Shown here in pieces: positions 33,119 to 40,589 of a stretch of DNA of 48,217 nucleotides. The notes below the pieces were generated by a model. The model searched no databases, was not told where the DNA came from, and saw only the letters and a program-made list of their open reading frames with translations. Source of the stretch: Chloroflexota bacterium (GTDB taxonomy: Bacteria; Chloroflexota; Anaerolineae; UBA4142; SHND01); contig SHND01000016.1 in NCBI GenBank assembly GCA_004295045.1, forward strand, positions 1 to 48,217. The letters are read 5' to 3'. Position 1 is the first letter of the stretch, and every line of letters starts with the position of its first letter. The translations under genes and the position numbers were made by a program.

Positions 33119-33986
33119 TTCCTAGTGCAATTTCATCGCGATGTCCGAACGCTTGCGAATTGTCAACAAAATAAACGCGCGTCGGCGTGACGCGATACCA
33201 CGCGACGCGGCTGAATGCGCGCGCGATTTCGGCGGGCGCGCGCGCGATATTTCCGACGATGGAAAATTTTTTGCCGTACAACAAGATCGCGCGCGCTTGC
33301 TCCAAACCTTCCAAGCGCGTCACGTTGCCTTCCAGCTGAATTCCTTTGATGGCGCGCCAATCATCGTAATCAGCTTGAATCGTCACCGCGACGCGCGGAT
33401 TCGCTGCAAGGTTCAAACTGTGACGCGTGGAGGGCGACGAGAGAAAATACAAATCAAAATTTTCGTGTACGTAAAAAACCGCCGCCGCCCACACTCCTTC
33501 CGGTCCGTGCGTCGCAAGCGTCATTACATTGTGCGCGCGCAAATATGCTTGCGCGTTGACGCGCGCATCCGTGTTCTCGCGCGCGTTCGCGTTTTCGTCC
33601 ATCGCCAATTCAAGCGCGAGCGCGTCGCCGTCGTTCAACTGCAATGTTTCGCGCAATGAAACATTCGCGATAATTTCGATTTGGGTTGACGCGTAACCGT
33701 TCACTTCCGGCAAAATAATCGCGCCGTTCACGCGCCCCGCGACGCGAATCGGATACGCGCGCGCGTTGCACCAATCCGCGTTCGGCGGAACAATCTCGAC
33801 GCCCGGCGCGGTTTTCCACTGTTCCCATGCGCTCGCATCGGACGCGTCAACCATCACATTGAGCGTGCCGGGAAAGGGGTCAATGCCGAGCTTGTCAACA
33901 AATTGCGCGCGCGCCCATTCGAGCTGCGTAAGTTGCGCGCCCTGTCCCAAACCTGTAACAACGCGTCCGGTAAGCTTGGCTGTCAC
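33114..33986 (-). CDS. CTP-dependent riboflavin kinase-like (DUF120) domain fused to an FMN split-barrel domain
   Basis: 290 residues from GTG 33986. Residues 1-130 match archaeal RibK: GRVVTGLGQG, FVDKLGIDPFPGTLNV, a GAIILPE strand, IEIIANVSLRETLQLNDGD. Residues 145-290 are a pyridoxamine-phosphate-oxidase-like flavin barrel (YLRAHNVMTLATHGPEGVWAA, LYFLSSPSTRHSLNLAANPRVAVTIQ). RibK makes FMN from riboflavin and CTP and is mainly archaeal, so a bacterial fusion to an FMN-binding barrel is unusual. The fused protein may charge itself with FMN, or the kinase half may now only bind flavin. It is on the strand of the aromatic genes, just outside the cassette array; its link to them is not shown. 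Confidence 0.85.
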   Translation of the reverse strand: MTAKLTGRVVTGLGQGAQLTQLEWARAQFVDKLGIDPFPGTLNVMVDASDASAWEQWKTAPGVEIVPPNADWCNARAYPIRVAGRVNGAIILPEVNGYASTQIEIIANVSLRETLQLNDGDALALELAMDENANARENTDARVNAQAYLRAHNVMTLATHGPEGVWAAAVFYVHENFDLYFLSSPSTRHSLNLAANPRVAVTIQADYDDWRAIKGIQLEGNVTRLEGLEQARAILLYGKKFSIVGNIARAPAEIARAFSRVAWYRVTPTRVYFVDNSQAFGHRDEIALGT

Positions 33987-34023
33987 TGTGTCTTACATCT
34001 CATATAGAACGCGGATTTTTCAA

Positions 34024-34101
34024 ACGTAACGGTGGGCTTCAGACACTCCGCAAGCGAGCCGAAGGCGAGCGCAACAGAGTCGCCTGCAAGCTGTGTTGGG
34101 C
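34024..34101 (-). other. attC-like recombination site 1, terminal and degenerate
   Basis: The outer core GTTGGGC (34095-34101) faces a degenerate ACGTAAC (34024-34030). Read on the minus strand it begins GCCCAACACAGC, as does the site at 35548, and imperfect inner complements GCTTGCAGGCGACTC / GAGTGTCTGAAGC follow. The last site of an array is expected to carry flanking sequence in its final core. Confidence 0.6.
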
Positions 34102-34176
34102 CGCCGTTGAGTGTAAAGTCTTCGCTGCATAGCGGATAGGCGCGTATTGCTAATCCGCCCACGGTCCCGGGACAAG

Positions 34177-34638
34177 CTAAATCTCAACCCCAGGCAGGCC
34201 AGCCACACCCAACAGCAGCGACAGTTCCCCAGCGTGGGGCAGGTCGTGGTCGAGCAGCCCCCAGATCGTCTGCATGATCGGTATCTCCTCCTCTGGGATA
34301 GCCTCGGTGGATGAGCCGCGCATCAGGCAGCCGGTGATGAACCGCCAGGTCAGTTCCAGCCCCTGCAGAATCTCGGTGGCGGTATGCGGTGGATCGTCGG
34401 CGTCCCCCCACCGCAACAGCAGCGTTAATTCCTCTGCCTGCTCACCGAGTGTGCGGTGTAGATGCAGGGCACGCCCAAAGACGATATGTTCGGCGATTTC
34501 TCCCGGCGTGCGCAGACCGGGCAGGAGCCGTCGCTGAAGTTGTTCCGCCGTGAGCGGGGCGATGGCACGCTTGAGGGCCGCTTGGTAGTCTTGCCAACTG
34601 TCGAAGGCACGCGCTTCCGCTATGGCTGCTCTTTGCAT
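34177..34638 (-). CDS. Cassette gene 1: DinB-like four-helix protein
   Basis: 153 residues, helical, opening MQRAAIAEARAFDSWQDYQAAL and including LRTPGEIAEHIVFGRALHLHR, the pattern of DinB/DUF664-type metal-binding four-helix proteins: His in EIAEH and in DHDLPHAGEL could form the usual triad. DinB relatives act as thiol-dependent transferases or are of unknown function. GGGAG stands 8 bases before the ATG. The gene lies between attC-like sites 1 and 2, so it is a single-gene cassette. Its coding style differs from the catabolic genes around the array. Confidence 0.7.
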   Translation of the reverse strand: MQRAAIAEARAFDSWQDYQAALKRAIAPLTAEQLQRRLLPGLRTPGEIAEHIVFGRALHLHRTLGEQAEELTLLLRWGDADDPPHTATEILQGLELTWRFITGCLMRGSSTEAIPEEEIPIMQTIWGLLDHDLPHAGELSLLLGVAGLPGVEI

Positions 34639-34696
34639 TTACTCTACTCCCGTCACTGTACATTTGGTTGGTATGGCACTGCATTGACGGCCAGCG

Positions 34697-34825
34697 ACCC
34701 AACGGCTGGCGTTACTTGCGTGTGGGCGGGCGTGGATTCTGTTTGGGAGCAGGGAAAACTTGAAGCCAGAAAAATGTCTGTAAAACGCGCAGACTCCCAT
34801 TTGTCGGCTGCACGCATTGCTAGGC
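34697..34825 (-). other. attC-like recombination site 2
   Basis: ACCCAAC (34697-34703) and GCTAGGC (34819-34825, one base off GTTRRRY) bound 129 bases. Inner parts AACGGCTGGCGTTA and GTCGGCTGCACGC resemble those of site 3. It follows the stop codon of cassette gene 2 by 13 bases. Confidence 0.75.
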
Positions 34826-34838
34826 GGCATTTTGGCCT

Positions 34839-35522
34839 TCACAAATCTTTTGGCCACGGTGCACCGGTTTGCAAAGCAGTTGCATATTCCTGAAGTCGCT
34901 GATCATCATGTCCACGGATTTGGCTCAAAAATGGAAAATCCGCCGATGTCACTGTGAGCTTTGCCAACGGCTGAACAGGCTTGAAGCTTGCGAGTTGTGC
35001 GAAATGGACTTGATAGGAGCCAAATGACATCGATGGCTGACAGGTGAAGGTATTGCGTGGCAAGAGATAGACTGTGCCTGTTCGCCAGGGTTGATGGGGA
35101 AGTGCCGATTGACTGACGGAGAACACATAGTAAGGACCCTGAAATGTACCCGCTTCATCGGCAAGGTTCACACAAGCATTCGTGATTGAATCTACACGCT
35201 CACGATCCACGATTGCAAAGAACATTGCCCACAAGCCGTCCGAGGCAGCATAAACAGCTTTTTGATTGCCAAATTCGTTGAGGTCATTGGACTGGCGTGG
35301 CTCAAACAGAGCAATATCGGGATTACCCGAACCGTGTATGGCAATATCATGATGATCGGCGAGATGGCATAGGAACTGCCATTTTGGCCAGGGCAAAGCA
35401 TATTCAATAGTCGGGCAGCCGCCGTTGCTGAGCGTTGTATTGAGCAACGCATCAAAAGCTTCCTCAGTTTTTTCATCAAAGTTCACGCTTGGGCGTGTTA
35501 GCCAATAATCCGGTAGCATCAT
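34839..35522 (-). CDS. Cassette gene 2: unrecognised protein
   Basis: 227 residues from ATG 35522 (a second ATG follows directly). Upstream codons in the same frame are attC sequence and are left out. No family was recognised with confidence. The middle reads IHGSGNPDIALFEPRQ and then AVYAASDGLWAMFFAI, an H-G-S...A-S-D pattern that recalls ADP-ribosyltransferase-fold proteins, but this is a weak resemblance. There is no signal peptide or membrane segment. It fits the usual content of cassette arrays: single promoterless genes of unknown role, directly followed by a recombination site. Confidence 0.65.
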   Translation of the reverse strand: MMLPDYWLTRPSVNFDEKTEEAFDALLNTTLSNGGCPTIEYALPWPKWQFLCHLADHHDIAIHGSGNPDIALFEPRQSNDLNEFGNQKAVYAASDGLWAMFFAIVDRERVDSITNACVNLADEAGTFQGPYYVFSVSQSALPHQPWRTGTVYLLPRNTFTCQPSMSFGSYQVHFAQLASFKPVQPLAKLTVTSADFPFLSQIRGHDDQRLQEYATALQTGAPWPKDL

Positions 35523-35547
35523 ATATGTGACTCCATTATTAACCGCC

Positions 35548-35677
35548 GCCCAACGGCTGGCGTTAGCTGCGGTGGGTGGGAGCGTGGACTCGCCGTCGAA
35601 ACGGAAAAAACCCAAAGCCACGAAAAAGCTCAAAAAACGCGGTGCGTACCCACCGTCAGCTGCACGCTGTGTTGGGC
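35548..35677 (-). other. attC-like recombination site 3
   Basis: GCCCAAC (35548-35554) and GTTGGGC (35671-35677) are perfect outer cores. The inner arms AGCTGCGGTGGGT and ACCCACCGTCAGCT pair except for one extra base, the extrahelical position expected of a folded attC. Length is 130 bases. Confidence 0.88.
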
Positions 35678-35708
35678 AGTAGGTTGCGGATGCCCTGCTC
35701 ATTTGTAT

Positions 35709-36425
35709 TCACCGAGTCTCTCGCTCACTAACAAGCGTTGTCACATGATCTAATTCATCTGCAATCATCTCTCGTTCAATAGCAGTTAGTTCGATGGACT
35801 TAACTAGGGCGAGTGAGGACTGAGCTAAATCAGCGTTGTTTGTCCGAACAGCCAACTCCGCTCGATATAGATATGCCCTGACGCGTTCAATGGCTGCTGC
35901 CTCTGGAAAGCGTGCCAGACCGTTTTCGAGTGTTTTCAACGCAAGCGCCTCATCTCCATGAGCGTCCCCCAAACGTGCGGCAACATTAATAATTTGAGCC
36001 AACCCTTCCACTTTCTCCGAAGTCGCTTCCTGTTCAGTATCGCCCAGCTTGGATATTCGTAGCCAATTTCCACCCGGGTCGATCACAGTAAAGCCTCTGA
36101 CGGTGCCATATTGTTTGCGAGGTCGTAGAATTCGAGGTATACCCGCCACAGGTAATTTGCCATAAGTTTTTCGCAACCCTGCCGCAAACGCACGATACAG
36201 GCTATCGGGGTCAGGCACAGCAATGATCACACTGCCATAGGAATCTTCGGGCTTAAATCCTTCAATACCACCAAAGTGAATTTGTATATCCTCCAGAGCA
36301 ACAGTGGCATACGGGTTCGGGCGGATTTGTCGGTATGTCTTCTTGAAGCCGAGGGTTTCATAGAACGATATACATTCGTCAATATCTCGACACGGTAAAA
36401 TCGCATAAGTTCGTTCATTCGCCAT
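35709..36425 (-). CDS. Cassette gene 3: VOC-superfamily (glyoxalase/bleomycin-resistance-like) protein
   Basis: 238 residues from ATG 36425 with AGGAG upstream. Residues 5-125 form a VOC domain: YAILPCRDIDECISFYETLGFKK, ALEDIQIHFGG, and TVIDPGGNWLRI. The C-terminal 100 residues are helical and TPR-like (LARFPEAAAIERVRAYLYRAELA). VOC proteins bind antibiotics or catalyse metal-dependent reactions, and resistance-type members are frequent in integron cassettes. No substrate can be read from the sequence. Confidence 0.82.
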   Translation of the reverse strand: MANERTYAILPCRDIDECISFYETLGFKKTYRQIRPNPYATVALEDIQIHFGGIEGFKPEDSYGSVIIAVPDPDSLYRAFAAGLRKTYGKLPVAGIPRILRPRKQYGTVRGFTVIDPGGNWLRISKLGDTEQEATSEKVEGLAQIINVAARLGDAHGDEALALKTLENGLARFPEAAAIERVRAYLYRAELAVRTNNADLAQSSLALVKSIELTAIEREMIADELDHVTTLVSERETR

Positions 36426-36446
36426 TTGAAACTCCTTTTTTGAACT

Positions 36447-36578
36447 GCCCAACGCCAGGCATCACCGGCGCGGCGGTGATATGCGTCCAGCGGTTGAAAA
36501 CGGAATAACGTTCGTCACGCGGAATCAGGCTGACCATAACGGCGGCCATAGCCGCGTCCAGTGCACGCCTTGTTGGGC
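36447..36578 (-). other. attC-like recombination site 4
   Basis: GCCCAAC (36447-36453) and GTTGGGC (36572-36578) bound 132 bases with partly complementary interior (GGCGCGGCGGTG / ATAGCCGCGTCC). It starts 15 bases after the stop of cassette gene 4 on the minus strand. Confidence 0.82.
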
Positions 36579-36593
36579 GGCATTTCACGGGGT

Positions 36594-37376
36594 TTACTTT
36601 ATCCATTCGATTTCATCTAACTGTTCTTGCGTTGCTCCATTGTATTGAAGTTGTGTTCTTTGATATTCATTGATTTTTGTTTTGTAGAATCTTGTTCCTT
36701 TTACAGAAGCACCAGCTAAATCTGCGCTTAATAGGCTTGAATAACTTAAATCGGCGTTATCTAAACCTGCTAATTGCAGTACGCAATAATTCATATTTGC
36801 AAAACGAATTTTTGCTCCTGTAAATGACGCGGCATAGAACCAGCCTTGCATATTTGCGTATTCTAAATCTGAATTATCAAACTTTGCATATTCTCCCCAA
36901 CAACCGCTCAAATCTGCCTTCGTCAACTTGGCATTTGAAAAATCTGCATCAACAATGTTTGAGTCTGAAATGTTTAATCCCTGTAAGTCCATCCCTTTGA
37001 GAAAGCTTCCCGTCAATTCAATTTTATGTACACCAAGTGCGCCTAATCTCCTAATATTTGACACAACTCTTATTGAGGCTTCCTGTTCTTTCCAGCCAGA
37101 AAAATCTTTGATTTCTTCCTTGTACCTTTGGATTCTCTCCCTTTTTGTTCTGAATGTGTCATATATGGAAAGGATTATCCCAAAAACGATTAAATCAAAC
37201 AATAAGCCGTGACCTTCCACCAAAATATCATGAAAAGAAAACTGAGTATCTAGCCTATTAAGTGTAAAGACGACTATTGCAACAAGCAATGCGCTTATCA
37301 AATAGAAAGCAAATGGCTGATTTGTTAGCCAATTAGAAATCTTTTCTCTTATACGATAGGATTTGAAGTTTTTCAT
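36594..37376 (-). CDS. Cassette gene 4: membrane-anchored pentapeptide-repeat protein
   Basis: 260 residues. Two N-terminal membrane segments (FAFYLISALLVAIVVFTL and LLFDLIVFGIILSIY) precede a charged region and then pentapeptide repeats of the A(D/N)LxX kind: NIVDADFSNAKLTKADLSGC, LEYANMQG, AKIRFANMNY, NADLSYSSLLSADLAGAS. These fold as a right-handed beta-helix. Soluble pentapeptide proteins can protect gyrase, but the membrane anchor argues for another role. It is the most AT-rich gene in the window, consistent with recent acquisition. A GTG at 37379 is an alternative start. Confidence 0.85.
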   Translation of the reverse strand: MKNFKSYRIREKISNWLTNQPFAFYLISALLVAIVVFTLNRLDTQFSFHDILVEGHGLLFDLIVFGIILSIYDTFRTKRERIQRYKEEIKDFSGWKEQEASIRVVSNIRRLGALGVHKIELTGSFLKGMDLQGLNISDSNIVDADFSNAKLTKADLSGCWGEYAKFDNSDLEYANMQGWFYAASFTGAKIRFANMNYCVLQLAGLDNADLSYSSLLSADLAGASVKGTRFYKTKINEYQRTQLQYNGATQEQLDEIEWIK

Positions 37377-37409
37377 CACAAATATTATTCAAAATAAAAT
37401 CGGCATGCT

Positions 37410-37480
37410 GCCCAACTAGAGATTATGCTGCACTCCTGCCGTATAATCCCCAATAGCAAAGACCGCAATTCTGCGGTCTA
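37410..37480 (-). promoter_or_regulatory. Leading recombination core and possible promoter of the cassette array
   Basis: GCCCAAC (37410-37416; GTTGGGC on the minus strand) precedes cassette gene 4 without an attC-like partner arm, as expected for an attI-like insertion point or the array's leading junction. Further upstream on the minus strand TTGCGG and TATACG, 17 bases apart, could be a promoter driving the array. The inverted repeat AGACCGCA/TGCGGTCT overlaps the first box. Confidence 0.45.
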
Positions 37481-37593
37481 TCCTGCCTCAACTCGCAATT
37501 TATACCGCAACAATCTGCTCTATCGCCGCCCAATCCACAAAGAAAAGACGGCACCGCGCCCGGCAAAATGTTGTTGCGCCTCAAGTTCCTTCC

Positions 37594-40023
37594 TCACCCC
37601 TTTTTTCGTTCCAAACGCGGCGCGTCCTCCGGCGGCTCTACGTGAAGCGGTTCGGGGTACGGCGCGTTGGGAAAATTTTTCGGACCGAAACGCGCCGTGC
37701 GTCCTTTTTCTTTTTCTTCCAGCGCTTTTAAAATTTTGTCGGGCGTTATCGGCGTTTCGTCAATCCGCACGCCAATCGCATCGTAAATCGCATTCGCGAT
37801 CGCGGGCGGAACGGGGAGCAGCGGTCCTTGTCCCGCTTCTTTGGCGCCGAACGGACCTTCGGGGTCATTTGTTTCGACGAGGAATGTTTCGACGCGCGGC
37901 ATGTCGTTCATTGTCAACGATTTATAATCGAGCAATGACGGCGCTTTGTGCAGACCGCCGCGATACGTCATCTCTTCCATCAACGCTTCGCCAACGCCCA
38001 TGTAGACGCTGCCTTCGACTTGGCCCTCGACGAGCAAGGGATTCAGCGCGCGTCCGCCATCATGCGCGAGCCAAATTTTTTCCACGCGCACCTGTCCCGT
38101 TTCGATGTCCACGCTCACTTGCGCCACGCACGCGGCGTAACTGTAACTCGGCGAGACGCCAACGCCCGAACCTTTGTAAGGACCCGCGCGTTTGGGCGGC
38201 TTGTAGCTGCCCGTGCCGCTCAAGGTGCCGTGTTTCGCTTCGGTAAGCACAACCGCGTCCGTCCATTTCAAACGCCGCGCGTCGTCATCTTCGCAAATAA
38301 TTTCGCCGTCACGAAAACTCAAACTTTCGGCAGGCACGAGCAATTTTTCCGCCGCCGCGTCCAAAATTTTTTGTTTGAGCGGACGAACCGCCTGAATGCA
38401 CGCGTTGCCTGTCATCACCGTCACGCGGCTCGAATAGCTACCCAAGTCCACCGGCGTCAAATCGGTGTCCGCCGTAATCACGCGCACATCGCGCACATCA
38501 ATTCCAAATTCCTCCGCCGCGATATACGCGAGCAGCGAAGTCGAACCTTGCCCAATATCGGTCGAGCCGCAAAACACCGCGACGCCGCCGCCGCGATCCA
38601 CTTTCACAATCACGCCCGAATGAGGCATCTGATTCCAATAAATCGGCAACCCCGCGCCAGAGAGGTACGAACCGCAGGCGAGACCGAACCCAATTTTGAT
38701 TTTTGATTTTTGATTTTCGATTTTCGATTCTTGGCTCTCGTTTCTCGTTTCTCGCTTCTCGCTCCCATAACCTGACGCTTCAACAACGCGGTCAATGCAC
38801 TCGCGCAAACCGCACGTCGTTATCGTGAGATGGTTTACGGTTTTTGTTTTGTCGTCAACGATGAATTGTTTGCGATATTCGGCGGGGTCGAGACCGAGAT
38901 GGCGCGCGATTTTGTCGAGATGAATTTCGAGCGCGAAACGCGGCTGCGGCGTGCCGTGTCCGCGTTTCGGTCCGCACGGCGGTTTGTTGGTGAACACGCG
39001 CATCCCTTCAAATTTGTACGCGGGAATTTTGTACGTCACCGTTTGCAGCGCGCCGGTGTAATACGTGGACGCGACGCCATACGAACCGTACGCGCCGCCG
39101 TCGAGCATCGTGCGAAAATGTAACGCGGTGGGTTCGCCGTCGTTCCGCACGCCCATTTTCACCCACATCAAAACGGGATGCCGTCCGCGATGACAATAAA
39201 AAACTTCTTGACGCGTGAGCGTGATTTTCACCGGGCGTCCGGTGAGCATCGTCAATTTGCACGCGACGATTTCATGCGAGAACGGGTCGGTCTTGCCGCC
39301 AAAGCCGCCGCCAATCGCTGCCGCGACGACGCGGATGCGGCTCGCGGGCAACTCCAAAGTTTTCGCCAACGCGCGATGAACGTAATGCGGCGTTTGCGTC
39401 GAACTCCACAGCGTCAAATGTCCGTCGGGCGAAAACGACGCGAGCGCGGAATGATTTTCGAGCGCGAGATGCGTGTTGCCTTGATAAAAATAATTCTCTT
39501 CAAGAATATAATCCGCTTCCGCAAACCCCGCGTCCAAATCGCCAAATTCCAACGCCACCATTTTGTGAATGTTGTGATGGTCGGCATGTTCGCCCGAATG
39601 AATCGCGTCGCGCGTTTCGTCGAGCGCTTCGTTCATCGTCACAACCGGCGTCAACGGTTCGTACTCGACGTGAATGAGTTGCAGCGCGCGTTCGGCGGTT
39701 TCAACATCCAACGCCGCCACCGCCGCCACCGCGTCGCCGACAAAACGCACCTTGTCCACGCACAACGCTTGTTCGTCTTGACTGCTCGGCAAAATCCCGT
39801 ACTCGATTGGCACATCGCGTCCCGTAATCACCGCGACGACGCCGGGCAATTCCTCCGCGTCCAGCGTGTCAATGCTCTTGATGCGCGCGTGCGGCATCGT
39901 GCTGCGTAAAATGCGCGCGTGCAGCATACGCGGCAAATTCATATCATCCGCGTATTTCGCCGCGCCGATTACTTTGTCCCAGCTGTCAATCTTTGCGAGA
40001 GGAGTGCCGATGACGTTGCTCAT
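37594..40023 (-). CDS. hcrA: 4-hydroxybenzoyl-CoA reductase, molybdenum subunit HcrA
   Basis: 809 residues of the xanthine oxidase family: AIGGGFGGK for cofactor binding, the central QPRFALEIHLDKIA region, and the near-terminal GPFGAKEAGQGPLLPVPPA with the catalytic Glu in GAKE. With the small 2Fe-2S and flavin subunits encoded immediately upstream, and the flavin subunit bearing the diagnostic extra Cys loop, this is 4-hydroxybenzoyl-CoA reductase, which removes the phenolic OH to give benzoyl-CoA. ATG 40023 is chosen; upstream codons are repeat words. Residues 421-444 (rich in K, E, S, Q, N) are an in-frame word insertion at 38691-38762, probably a surface loop. Confidence 0.9.
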   Translation of the reverse strand: MSNVIGTPLAKIDSWDKVIGAAKYADDMNLPRMLHARILRSTMPHARIKSIDTLDAEELPGVVAVITGRDVPIEYGILPSSQDEQALCVDKVRFVGDAVAAVAALDVETAERALQLIHVEYEPLTPVVTMNEALDETRDAIHSGEHADHHNIHKMVALEFGDLDAGFAEADYILEENYFYQGNTHLALENHSALASFSPDGHLTLWSSTQTPHYVHRALAKTLELPASRIRVVAAAIGGGFGGKTDPFSHEIVACKLTMLTGRPVKITLTRQEVFYCHRGRHPVLMWVKMGVRNDGEPTALHFRTMLDGGAYGSYGVASTYYTGALQTVTYKIPAYKFEGMRVFTNKPPCGPKRGHGTPQPRFALEIHLDKIARHLGLDPAEYRKQFIVDDKTKTVNHLTITTCGLRECIDRVVEASGYGSEKRETRNESQESKIENQKSKIKIGFGLACGSYLSGAGLPIYWNQMPHSGVIVKVDRGGGVAVFCGSTDIGQGSTSLLAYIAAEEFGIDVRDVRVITADTDLTPVDLGSYSSRVTVMTGNACIQAVRPLKQKILDAAAEKLLVPAESLSFRDGEIICEDDDARRLKWTDAVVLTEAKHGTLSGTGSYKPPKRAGPYKGSGVGVSPSYSYAACVAQVSVDIETGQVRVEKIWLAHDGGRALNPLLVEGQVEGSVYMGVGEALMEEMTYRGGLHKAPSLLDYKSLTMNDMPRVETFLVETNDPEGPFGAKEAGQGPLLPVPPAIANAIYDAIGVRIDETPITPDKILKALEEKEKGRTARFGPKNFPNAPYPEPLHVEPPEDAPRLERKKG
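38691..38762. repeat. In-frame word array inside hcrA
   Basis: TTGATTTTTGATTTTCGATT words and CGTTTCTCGTTTCTCGCTTC encode 24 hydrophilic residues. The same words fill the spacer at 41570. Confidence 0.88.
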
Positions 40024-40030
40024 GGAACTA

Positions 40031-40147
40031 AACAGGGAGACAGGGAAACAGGTAGGCAGGGAAACAGGTAGGCAGGGAAACAAGTATCACCTGTCTACCT
40101 GTCTACTAATTTCCCTGTCTACTTTTTTATCTCTCTCCCTGCTACCT
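40031..40147. repeat. Word foldback GGGAAACAGGTAGGCA / CTGTCTACCTGTCTAC
   Basis: Purine words (AACAGGGAGACAGGG) are followed by ACCTGTCTACCTGTCTAC and ATTTCCCTGTCTAC. The right arm runs into the hcrC gene and encodes its last residues. Confidence 0.88.
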
Positions 40148-40589
40148 CAACCGCTTCCAATATTTTTTCATATCCCGTACAGCGACACAGATTTCCCGCG
40201 AGCGCGTCGCGGATTTTTTCGCGCGTCGGATTTGTTTCGCGGTCGAGCAATGCTTTCGCGCTCAACATCATGCCCGCCGTGCAATAGCCGCACTGCGCCG
40301 CGTTTAATTCCGCGAACGCGCGCTGAAGCGGATGCAATTCCGCGCCGTGCGCGAGTCCTTCCACCGTTGTAATTTCGCGTCCTTGCAATTCAATTGGTAA
40401 CGCGAGACACGCGAGGATTGGAGTGCCGTCCACCAAAACAGTACACGCGCCACATTCGCCCAAATCGCAGCCGTGTTTTGTGCCGGTCAAATCCAGCTCG
40501 TCGCGCAAAACTTCGAGGAGCGTCTTGTGCGGCTCGACATACAACTCGTGCGCCTGACCATTCACGCGCAGATGCAAAACTTGTTTCAT
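40119..40589 (-). CDS. hcrC: 4-hydroxybenzoyl-CoA reductase, 2Fe-2S subunit HcrC
   Basis: 156 residues with the two 2Fe-2S motifs of xanthine-oxidase small subunits: GCDLGECGACTV...LAC in the plant-type N-domain, and CGYCTAGM...NLCRCTGY in the helical C-domain. It relays electrons between the molybdenum and flavin subunits. ATG 40589 overlaps the hcrB stop by four bases, showing tight coupling. The tail GREIKK is repeat-encoded. Confidence 0.92.
   Translation of the reverse strand: MKQVLHLRVNGQAHELYVEPHKTLLEVLRDELDLTGTKHGCDLGECGACTVLVDGTPILACLALPIELQGREITTVEGLAHGAELHPLQRAFAELNAAQCGYCTAGMMLSAKALLDRETNPTREKIRDALAGNLCRCTGYEKILEAVEVAGREIKK

Noticed and set aside
34020..37420. Ordinary intergenic REP elements between four unrelated genes
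   Set aside because: The elements are each placed just after a stop codon, in one orientation, with paired GCCCAAC/GTTGGGC cores, which fits attC sites better than REP.
37450..37475. Terminator at the AGACCGCA/TGCGGTCT inverted repeat
   Set aside because: No T-run on either strand after the short stem.
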